In this document: positions 25,644 through 32,085 of the stretch, in pieces | How the letters are laid out: each line of letters opens with the position of its first letter | Position numbering within the stretch: the first letter of the stretch is position 1 | Made by a program: the position numbers and the translations under genes | From: JAJPHU01 sp035553375 | Lineage (GTDB): Bacteria; Planctomycetota; Planctomycetia; Gemmatales; Gemmataceae | Direction: 5' to 3' | Assembly (NCBI GenBank): GCA_035553375.1 | Contig: DATNCY010000375.1 | Span: forward strand, 54,207-118,206 | DNA length: 64,000 nt | The notes under the pieces: generated by a model | Seen by the model: the letters and a program-made list of their open reading frames with translations, nothing else | Databases searched by the model: none | What the model was told of the DNA's origin: nothing

Positions 25644-26735
25644 TCAGTGTGGCGACCGCACGCAGCGAAAACCCGTATGCGACAAGCCGGTGTCCGTGGC
25701 TCCCTGACCGCGAGCGCCGGCGCGATAACGCAGACAGTAGTTATCGCTGCACAAAAACGAACCGCCGCGCTGCACACGCTTCGGTTCGCCACGGCCATCC
25801 GGATCGATGCTCGACTCCGGGCCTTGCGGGTTGCGCTTCGGGCTTACGGTGTAGTAATCCGACCGATACCAGTCGGCGCACCACTCCCATACATTGCCGA
25901 CCATGTCGTGCAGACCGAATGCGTTTGCTGGAAACGACTTCGCGGGCGATGTGCCGGTGAAACCATCCTCGGCACGGTTGTCGCTGGGGAACTCGCCCTG
26001 CCAGATGTTGGTCATCCAGCGGCCATCGGGACACAACTCATCGCCCCAGTAATAGCGTTTGCTCTCCAAACCACCGCGCGCCGCCCGCTCCCATTCCGCC
26101 TCGGTCGGTAAGCGCTTGCCGGCCCAGCGTGCGTAGGCTTGCGCGTCGTCCCAGGCGATATGCACCACGGGATGTTTCTCGCGCCCTCGCAAGTGGCTGT
26201 CCGGTCCTTCGGGGTGACGCCAATTCGCGCCCTTGCGGTATTCCCACCAGTTGGCGCAGTCCACACACGCCTTTCCGGGTGGACATTGTCTAGGATTGAA
26301 CACGGGCGAGCCAGCGACCAACTGCTCCGGTAATTGGTCGCGCAGTTCGGCCGGGAAGTCCTCGCGGCGCGGCGTGCGCTCGGCGATGGTCACGTAGTTC
26401 GTCTGCTTGACGAACCAAGCGAATTGCTCATTCGTCACTTCCGTCTCGTCCATCCAGAAACCATCGACGTACACCCGGTGCAGCGGCCGGGCGTCCGTTG
26501 CGTCTTCGTCGCCCATCGTGAACTCGCCAGCGGGAATCCACACTTCCTTCATGGGAGCCGGCTGCGAATCCGCCGAGACGGTGAGCAGGGCGAATGCCCC
26601 CCCCGCTACGCAGAGCAGACAGAGGAAAACCACAAAAATGCGCCGGCCACTGGCGGTACGGAATGGCGAATCCTCATGCGGACGAGGGGGAGTTGGACGT
26701 GATTTGGGCTTCTGGTTCGTGATGCCGTGCTTCAT
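25644..26735 (-). CDS. Formylglycine-generating enzyme family protein, membrane-anchored
   Basis: Start chosen at 26735 (MKHGITNQK), 363 aa; the open frame upstream is encoded by a P1 palindrome and intergenic sequence. A transmembrane anchor (RIFVVFLCLLCVAGGAFALL) precedes the SUMF1/FGE fold: IPAGEFTMGDEDATDARPLH, WDDAQAYARWAGKRLPTEAE, GNVWEWCADWY. The C-terminal GGSFLCSDNYCLRYR keeps both cysteines (Cys329 and Cys334) that form the copper/active-site pair in true FGEs, so sulfatase-activating oxidation of Cys to formylglycine is possible. Most planctomycete paralogues lack the pair. No sulfatase is in the window. It may be exported and act on sulfatases in the same compartment. Confidence 0.85.
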   Translation of the reverse strand: MKHGITNQKPKSRPTPPRPHEDSPFRTASGRRIFVVFLCLLCVAGGAFALLTVSADSQPAPMKEVWIPAGEFTMGDEDATDARPLHRVYVDGFWMDETEVTNEQFAWFVKQTNYVTIAERTPRREDFPAELRDQLPEQLVAGSPVFNPRQCPPGKACVDCANWWEYRKGANWRHPEGPDSHLRGREKHPVVHIAWDDAQAYARWAGKRLPTEAEWERAARGGLESKRYYWGDELCPDGRWMTNIWQGEFPSDNRAEDGFTGTSPAKSFPANAFGLHDMVGNVWEWCADWYRSDYYTVSPKRNPQGPESSIDPDGRGEPKRVQRGGSFLCSDNYCLRYRAGARGQGATDTGLSHTGFRCVRSPH

Positions 26736-26894
26736 GGATGTCTCGCTTGCATCGCCCCGCGCGAAACGCCAGCGATAAGCCATTCCGCCACTGCCGCTTC
26801 GTGCTGGTACGATCTTCGTATCATCCCCTGCCGGCGATCCATTTGCAATGCCCGGCTCGTTCGTTCGGCCAATCCACAGGGTCGGGAAAAAGCA

Positions 26895-26944
26895 CCAGCC
26901 CGCAGCGCCGGCAAGGGAAGTCCCTTGCCGGCGCTGCGGGCTGG
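26895..26944. repeat. 24-bp perfect palindrome, family P1
   Basis: Perfect arms 26895-26918 and 26921-26944 with a 2-nt loop. The core is GCAGCGCCGGCAAGGG, a close variant of the other P1 copies. It lies just beyond the stop of the small zinc-binding protein gene, a plausible terminator position. Confidence 0.9.
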
Positions 26945-26971
26945 CTTGAGCAAACGCGGACGGATCTACGA

Positions 26972-27268
26972 CTACCCAGCAACGCCCAGTTGACGACTCT
27001 CCACGTCCATCGGCGCATCGAGCGGATGCCACAGGGATAGGCCCAGACGCGCACGCTCTTCGAGAATGGCGACCTTCTCCGGCGAACCGGGCAAAGCGCC
27101 CGTCGGTTGGGCTGGCAGGATGGGCTGCCCATTGAAATCGCCCACACCGCGGCGGGCGAACTTGCTCGTGGATGGATACCTATCGCGGACGCCGGGCGTG
27201 TAATAGCACGACCAGCACAAGCCCCGCGGACGGTTCGACTGCACTCGCTGACAATGCCGGCACAACAT
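26972..27268 (-). CDS. Small zinc-binding conserved protein
   Basis: A 98-aa protein from ATG 27268. The N-terminus carries two CxxC pairs (CRHC at 3-6 and CWSC near 19-22) that should form a zinc finger. It is followed by a conserved-looking segment YYTPGVRDRYPSTSKFARRG. I have seen this kind of sequence as a recurring small planctomycete protein, but the function is unknown. It has no signal or membrane segment. The next gene upstream on the same strand is another small conserved protein about 100 bp away; the two may be an expressed pair. Confidence 0.72.
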   Translation of the reverse strand: MLCRHCQRVQSNRPRGLCWSCYYTPGVRDRYPSTSKFARRGVGDFNGQPILPAQPTGALPGSPEKVAILEERARLGLSLWHPLDAPMDVESRQLGVAG

Positions 27269-27364
27269 ATCTTGGTCCTTTCGCTCACTCAAGTTCTGGG
27301 GATCGGGAGCGCTGTCGCCTCGCTCCCTCGCCAATCTCTTCTCCGTTCCGTGCGCTGTCGTGTC

Positions 27365-27802
27365 TCAGGCGGCGGCGATGCCGTCTTCCGCGACGGCCGC
27401 TTCACCGTCCTCGGCGGATCGACGCTGGGCCAAGGCGCGGTTGACCTCGGCCAGCAACAGTTCGCGCATCTCGTCGCGGCCCGTCTCGTCAAACCAGTTG
27501 AGGAACCAGCGGCAGGCGGCCGGCTCACCCAGACGCTGATCGATCTCGAAGCACATGCGCGCGAAGAATTCCTCGACCTCGGCCACCGTCTCCAGGCCGT
27601 CCCCCTGCCAGCCGCAGAACCCCAGAGCGCAGGCTGCCTCGACCGGCCAATCCTGCACGCACTGAAGCGGCGGCGGCGGCGTGGTCGCGCCCTGGAGCAG
27701 CCGGGCGTCGTCGTTGGTCAGCGCCTGCCGCAACGCTTCCAGCCCAGGGTTGGATAGCAGCGGCGCGACACCTTCTCGCCATACTTTTCGCCAGCTTTCC
27801 AT
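27365..27802 (-). CDS. Small conserved hypothetical protein
   Basis: A 145-aa acidic, helical protein starting MESWRKVWREGVAPLLSNPG. It contains WPVEAACALGFCGWQGDG and a helix with FFARMCFEIDQRLGEP and WFLNWFDETGRDEMRELL. No catalytic motif is recognised. Its Trp- and Cys-rich conserved core and its position beside the zinc-finger gene suggest a paired function. It is cytoplasmic by composition. The downstream end is about 100 bp from the zinc protein gene, with no hairpin between, so co-transcription is likely. Confidence 0.7.
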   Translation of the reverse strand: MESWRKVWREGVAPLLSNPGLEALRQALTNDDARLLQGATTPPPPLQCVQDWPVEAACALGFCGWQGDGLETVAEVEEFFARMCFEIDQRLGEPAACRWFLNWFDETGRDEMRELLLAEVNRALAQRRSAEDGEAAVAEDGIAAA

Positions 27803-28004
27803 CGTTCACTCTCCTGTCCTTGGGACCGTTGGTTGGGTCGCTTGTTCTTATTGGTCTCGGTCCTCATGACCTCTTAGTATTAGTGTAAATATGTACATTA
27901 CTAAAGTCAATGAATTTTGAGCTATTTATTCGATTTTTTCTTGAATTTTGGCTATATAAAGCCCTTAACTAGCCATGTACCGGAGCGATAAATATACATT
28001 ATTA
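27803..28004. other. AT-rich gap, no gene seen
   Basis: This stretch, including TTTTTTCTTGAATTTTGG and several ATG/TAA-rich tracts, is far more AT-rich than the GC-rich surroundings. It leads directly into the left boundary of the 28005-29505 element. I see no coding signal. TGTACATTACTAAAGTC at 27891 partly resembles TATACATTATTAGAC just before the element. Confidence 0.6.
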
Positions 28005-28227
28005 GACTTTGCACAAGAACGTGCCGAACCGTTTGCGTTTTTGTCCAGACGGAGAGTTTTTGTGCAGGGTGCCAGAATGGCAGGGCTGTAGGGAAAGAAT
28101 CGGCAAAATCCAAGGTAGATTGGTTTATTTCTTGCGTTATCCGCAAATGAGCGATACTCTCAAGCCGAAGGGATGACTACGCCAGGCTCTCGCCGAAGTC
28201 CCGTCATTCCTAAGAAGAGGTGCCGTT

Positions 28228-28509
28228 ATGGCTCTGGAGAAAGAAATCGAGACGTACCACCGAAAACTCTCGGAACTGCTTCCGAACAAAGGAAAATATG
28301 TCGTAATTCACGGCGACGAAGTAGTCGGCATCCGGGACAGTTTCAAGGAAGCGCTTGCTCTAGGGTACGAGCGATTTCTTCGTGAAGCCTTCTTGGTCCG
28401 AGAGATCCAAGAAACAGACCCGGTGCTAGTTTCGTCAAGGAGTTTGCGTCCATGCCCGTTGCCAACGGAACAATCACCCCCCATCGAGGGGCGACCATTG
28501 AACTCTTGA
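28228..28509 (+). CDS. DUF5678-like small protein
   Basis: A 93-aa cytoplasmic protein. The core YVVIHGDEVVGIRDSFKEAL and YERFLREAFLVREIQETDPV is a small alpha-beta unit like DUF5678, which often precedes a retropepsin-like protease in planctomycetes and cyanobacteria. ATG 28228 has GAAGAGGTG upstream. Its last 58 nt overlap the start of the protease gene in another frame, so the pair is translationally linked. Function unknown; a protease partner, substrate or inhibitor is possible. Confidence 0.72.
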   Translation: MALEKEIETYHRKLSELLPNKGKYVVIHGDEVVGIRDSFKEALALGYERFLREAFLVREIQETDPVLVSSRSLRPCPLPTEQSPPIEGRPLNS

Positions 28510-28901
28510 TTGGTGTCAACGTCAGCAAACGTGACGCTTTGGTACGAGTAGGTTCACCTGTGCCAGAACGCATCCGGGTCATGGCCCAGATCGACACCGG
28601 CAGCAGTTACAGTGCCATCGACGTTCAGACGTTGACGCGACTGGACATCACTCCTATCGACAAGATAAAAGTACGAACGCCAGTCACGGCACCGCAAGAT
28701 GCTGTAGGATTTGACCAGTATGTCGTTTCCATCGGGCTTGACACTGGCGATGGTGTCGAGACGTTATTTGATGACGTTGAGGTACTGGGCTGTCACTTTG
28801 CTGATGACGAGGGGATACAGGCAATGTTAGGACAAGATGTTCTTGGCGACTGTCTCTTTGTCTACACCGGGACATGCAGAACTTTTTATCTTGCAGTTTG
28901 A
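28452..28901 (+). CDS. Retropepsin-like aspartic protease
   Basis: A 149-aa protein. The catalytic motif is AQIDTGSSYSAID with Asp48-Thr-Gly-Ser, the active-site loop of clan AA proteases. A flap-like beta region and LGQDVLGDCLFVYTG follow, the usual second loop of the single-domain fold. Such proteases work as homodimers. ATG 28452 has AAGGAG about 10 nt upstream, which lies inside the DUF5678-like gene. The target is unknown. It has no signal, so it is cytoplasmic. It lies inside the inverted-repeat-bounded segment as apparent cargo. Confidence 0.8.
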   Translation: MPVANGTITPHRGATIELLIGVNVSKRDALVRVGSPVPERIRVMAQIDTGSSYSAIDVQTLTRLDITPIDKIKVRTPVTAPQDAVGFDQYVVSIGLDTGDGVETLFDDVEVLGCHFADDEGIQAMLGQDVLGDCLFVYTGTCRTFYLAV

Positions 28902-28926
28902 GTATCCAGCCTGGCATTGCCCGAAC

Positions 28927-29075
28927 CTATACCTTTCCCCGCACTGTTTTGATAGCCTCTCCACAGAACGGGCAAAACCGAATCTGAGAGAATCCGGGCG
29001 GCCCATTCCGTAATTGTTTCTCCGCCTTCTACGGCACTTGATGTAGCATCTTGAGTCGCTGGCTAATTCGGTCAT
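28927..29075 (-). pseudogene. Possible frameshifted small zinc-ribbon gene
   Basis: On the minus strand one frame reads MTELASDSRCYIKC. After a shift near the AGAAGGCGG stretch, another frame reads KAEKQLRNGPPGFSQIRFCP, then FCGEAI and a stop at 28927. Together they would make a small two-CxxC zinc ribbon of about 45-50 aa. Neither frame alone is complete. This is weakly supported and could be chance. Confidence 0.3.
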
Positions 29076-29167
29076 CTATCGCCGAATCCGCTGGCGTGCA
29101 ACCGGCCGGCACTGGAGAATGGCAGAAGCGAGTTGTTCAACAAGAGTGAACCCTGACCGATCAGAAC

Positions 29168-29410
29168 ATGACGAACGATGACGAGTTAATCCCTGGAGAT
29201 CGTGTGCGCGTCGTGGATGGTACGTTCGTCGGCCTGGAAGGAACCGTGCTTACGAAAAAAGAAGCGAAGAAACTCCACGAAATAAACGGCGGACAAGATG
29301 GGCCGCTGACGCGCTGGCCGCCAGGGGCTGCTTACGTTGCCCTGCATCTCTTTGGCCGTGAAGTGCCTGTCTTCCTGTTGCGCGATCAGATAGAGCGTAT
29401 CAGGCGATAA
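29168..29410 (+). CDS. KOW-domain small protein
   Basis: An 80-aa protein. The start PGDRVRVVDGTFVGLEGTVL is a KOW/NusG C-terminal beta-barrel signature, a fold that binds RNA or ribosomal proteins. The rest (YVALHLFGREVPVFLLRDQI) completes a small barrel like a NusG C-terminal domain. It is about half the length of the domain in NusG or RfaH, so it is a stand-alone KOW unit. It lies inside the inverted-repeat-bounded segment, 266 bp after the protease gene. A role in transcription elongation or antitermination is possible but unproven. Confidence 0.75.
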   Translation: MTNDDELIPGDRVRVVDGTFVGLEGTVLTKKEAKKLHEINGGQDGPLTRWPPGAAYVALHLFGREVPVFLLRDQIERIRR

Positions 29411-29590
29411 CTGCCTACCCTGCTTCTCATTTCTCTCCTGCCATTCTGACGTTTTTGTGCAACCACCCTCCGTTTTTGTGCGGGACCACGTTCTTGTGCA
29501 AAGTCACGTTCTTAGACAATCGAGTTGCTTGAGGGAGACTGGATGTGAAGGAGGTAGGGAAGAGAGCATGCGAAGGGAAGGAGAAAGGCG

Positions 29591-29625
29591 AAGGACGGCC
29601 GAAGCTTGATGCTTCGGCCGTCCTT
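29591..29625. terminator. Stem-loop terminator
   Basis: A 15-bp perfect stem 29591-29605 / 29611-29625 with a TTGAT loop, built on GGACGGCCGAAGC. It is placed at the 3' end of the htrA-like gene on the minus strand, about 60 bp beyond its stop. Confidence 0.75.
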
Positions 29626-29687
29626 GAATGGAGATCGGGTTTTCCGGCAATCGCATGTCAGGCTGGCAAGCCCGATCTACGGGACAC

Positions 29688-31220
29688 TTATTCGCCCAAT
29701 TGCAATTTGCCGCTTTGAAGTTGCGTGCCGCGCAGGACGTAGAACTTGAGCGGCTGGAAGGTGGCCGCGTCGGGGTGATTGAGGACGAAATGAACGTGTT
29801 CGTTGCTCAGCATCTCGAACTTGTGCAGACCGACGAGGATGTCGCCGCGCTGAACGCCGGCCCGATCGGCGGGGCTGTCCGGGCGAACGTCCGTCACGGT
29901 CAAGCCGCCGCGGAATTGCGGGTAACTCCGCGTCACGGCATCCGAACCGACCGGCCGCAGGCGTAGACCAAGTTTTTGCCAGGCCCCATCGCTGGCCGCG
30001 TTGCCGGCTTGCTCAATCGCGGTAGGACGGCCCGCCTCCAGGGGTAACTCCGCCGTCTTTTCCATGCCGCCGTGACGATAGCGCAGAGCCACCCGTTCGC
30101 CGCCCGGCCGATCGAACAGAGCGCGTTCCAGGTCGAGACTGCTGACGATGGGCGTATCGCCGGCGGCGAGCAGAATGTCGCCGCGTTCCAGGCCGGCGCG
30201 GGCCGCCGCACTGCCCTGTTCGAGCGACTCCACGACAACCGTGCGTAGCGCGGCCGTTTCACCGGGACTGCTGCCCGGCGGCGACAGATGTACATCATCC
30301 TTGACACCCAAACCCAACCGGCTGCGGGCGCTGCCCTGCGGAGCGCGCGAACCCATCATGCGGCCGGCGACTCGTATCATCGTGTCCACGGGGATGGCGA
30401 AGCCGATGCCCTGCGCGCCGGCGCGGATGGCCACATTGACGCCAATCAGTTCGCCGTGGATGTTCAGCAGCGGACCGCCGGAATTGCCTGGATTGATGCT
30501 GGCGTCCGTCTGGATCAACGCCTTGTAGGACACTTCCTTATTTAGGCTCACATCGCGGCTGGTGGCGCTGACGACGCCGACGGTGACGGTGTGTTCGTAG
30601 CCGTAGGCGTTGCCGATGGCCACGACGGTTTCGCCGACCATGAGATCGCGCGTACTGCCAAGCGGAATAGTCGGCAGCGGATGATCGGCCTCGATCTTGA
30701 GGAGGGCGAGATCGGATTCGTGATCGCGAGCCAGGACGCGGGCGCTGGAAGTGGTGCCGTCGGCAAGGCGGATGCGGATGAGGGCCACATCTTCAACAAC
30801 GTGCTGATTGGTGATGATGTAGCCGCGCGGATCGATGAGGATGCCGGTGCCCATGCCGTTGACACGACTTTGCGAACTCGCATTGGAGAACATCTCATCC
30901 GTGTTCGCGGCGCGTACGGTGCGCTCGCTATGGATGTTGACCACGGCATCGCGAACGCGCTTGACCACCTCAACGACGGGCGTTTGCCGCAGGTTCCAGC
31001 TTCGCGGAGTGCTGGACGTGGGCAACTCGGAACGCGAACCGAGCGACGTGGCGGCGGTGGGGATGAGGGTGGGAACAATGGGTGCCGGCGGAGCCGCCTT
31101 GCCCCCTCCTCCGGTGAGGACGAACGCGGCACCAAGCAGCCAACAGCGCACGCGCTTCGCCGTCATCCATTTTCCATCCTTGTCCACGAACCCGGCCGTC
31201 AGGGGGAGATGTATGCTCAT
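29688..31220 (-). CDS. HtrA/DegP-like serine protease with two PDZ domains
   Basis: A 510-aa protein from ATG 31220 with GAGAGG upstream; ATG 31166 (MTAKRVRCWLLGAAFVL) is an alternative start closer to the signal-type segment. The chymotrypsin-like domain (about 75-280) has H140 (TNQHVVED), D170 (ESDLALLK) and S247 (NPGNSGGP). Two PDZ domains follow (LEQGSAAARAGLERGDILLA, RPDSPADRAGVQRGDILVGL). It should degrade misfolded proteins outside the cytoplasm. It is divergent from the TPR gene, with about 285 bp of shared upstream region. All catalytic residues are present. Confidence 0.93.
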   Translation of the reverse strand: MSIHLPLTAGFVDKDGKWMTAKRVRCWLLGAAFVLTGGGGKAAPPAPIVPTLIPTAATSLGSRSELPTSSTPRSWNLRQTPVVEVVKRVRDAVVNIHSERTVRAANTDEMFSNASSQSRVNGMGTGILIDPRGYIITNQHVVEDVALIRIRLADGTTSSARVLARDHESDLALLKIEADHPLPTIPLGSTRDLMVGETVVAIGNAYGYEHTVTVGVVSATSRDVSLNKEVSYKALIQTDASINPGNSGGPLLNIHGELIGVNVAIRAGAQGIGFAIPVDTMIRVAGRMMGSRAPQGSARSRLGLGVKDDVHLSPPGSSPGETAALRTVVVESLEQGSAAARAGLERGDILLAAGDTPIVSSLDLERALFDRPGGERVALRYRHGGMEKTAELPLEAGRPTAIEQAGNAASDGAWQKLGLRLRPVGSDAVTRSYPQFRGGLTVTDVRPDSPADRAGVQRGDILVGLHKFEMLSNEHVHFVLNHPDAATFQPLKFYVLRGTQLQSGKLQLGE

Positions 31221-31504
31221 GTCGCCTCTCGACTATGCTCTCGGGGCTGGATACTTCGTACATGGTTTCGACCGAGGAGCGGACAAGGCTGCACGCGGAC
31301 TCGCCAGGTTCACCATCTCCCCGCCGACGGAAGGCAGGTGACAAGGGCCATGCGTTCTGTATCGCCTGTAGCGATTGCATGCGATCTAACACCTGCGCCG
31401 AACTTGTCCCTTGTGCGCGGCAGGGTAGAACAAAAGCAGGGATCATCGATCGGAGGATCTATTCGATCCACGCACACGGTCCATGTAACGGGGAGGCATC
31501 GACG

Positions 31505-31822
31505 ATGGCAGATAAGTCCCGCAAGCAGCAAATCGAGGAGATGCTGGCGGAGGATCCGAATGATCCGTTCCTGCGTTACGGCTTGGCGATGGAACACGTC
31601 AGCGCGGGACAAGATGAGGAGGCGGTGCGTTGTTTCCAGGGATTGCTGCAAGTCGCGCCGGACTACGTGCCGGCGTACATGCAAGCGGGCCGAGTGCTGA
31701 CTCGTCTGAACCGTGAAGACGAGGCACGGGAGTTGTATCAGGCGGGGATCACGATGGCGCGGCAGAAGGGGGACGAACACGCGGCCGGCGAGATGCAGGA
31801 ATTTCTTGCCAATCTAACTTGA
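31505..31822 (+). CDS. TPR-repeat protein
   Basis: A 105-aa cytoplasmic protein from ATG 31505, chosen because GGGGAGG lies about 10 nt upstream. It contains about two and a half tetratricopeptide repeats: FLRYGLAMEHVSAGQDEEAV, YVPAYMQAGRVLTRLNREDE, then a helix EHAAGEMQEFLANLT. Small TPR proteins serve as scaffolds or co-chaperones. It is divergent from the HtrA-like protease. It is followed by a 246-bp inverted-repeat element and then the lidless Hsp70, so a chaperone-related role is possible but only inferred from proximity. Confidence 0.82.
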   Translation: MADKSRKQQIEEMLAEDPNDPFLRYGLAMEHVSAGQDEEAVRCFQGLLQVAPDYVPAYMQAGRVLTRLNREDEARELYQAGITMARQKGDEHAAGEMQEFLANLT

Positions 31823-31835
31823 CCAGCCCGTAGTT

Positions 31836-32081
31836 TCATCCCTGAGCGGGGGGCGTCAGCCTCTGCTGTGAAAACGATTATCCGGTTTGTATCGTAGCCG
31901 CCGAACATTGCTGGCGGTTTCCCCGGCGTTGGCATCCCGTGGCGTCTCTTGACCCGCCGCAAGGATGATCATGGACCTCCATGTTGAAGTGGGGCAAGAT
32001 ATTATAGGTATCAATCGTTTTCACAGCAGTGGCGTCAGCCCCTGAACCTTCACTCATGGGGCTGCCCCCCGTTCAGAGATG
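31836..32081. repeat. Nested inverted-repeat element of about 246 bp
   Basis: The outer arms 31836-31860 (CATCCCTGAGCGGGGGGCGT and on) and 32058-32081 are inverted with several mismatches. An inner arm CTGCTGTGAAAACGATT at 31863-31879 is perfectly inverted at 32013-32029. Both ends also carry GCGTCAGCC in the same orientation. No ORF lies inside. It sits between the TPR gene and the end of the convergent Hsp70 gene and looks like a MITE or other structured element. Confidence 0.55.
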
Positions 32082-32085
32082 GATT

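Larger units (their letters stand above)
28005..29505. mobile_element. Inverted-repeat-bounded segment, transposon-like, no transposase
   Basis: The left end 28005-28023 (GACTTTGCACAAGAACGTG) is a perfect 19-bp inverted match to 29487-29505 on the right. A second pair, CAGAATGGCAGG at 28073-28084, matches its complement at 29438-29449, so the ends share two nested inverted blocks. The right end also has four tandem copies of a CGTTyTTGTGCaa-like motif spaced about 18-21 bp (29449, 29470, 29488, 29506). Multi-site ends are typical of Mu/Tn7-type DDE transposons. Inside are three small genes but no transposase, so it would be non-autonomous. No target-site duplication was found. The AT-rich left flank supports insertion. 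Confidence 0.55.

Noticed and set aside
27107..27757. Plus-strand frame opposite the two small proteins
   Set aside because: Antisense shadow; the minus-strand products have conserved-looking cysteine and aromatic patterns.
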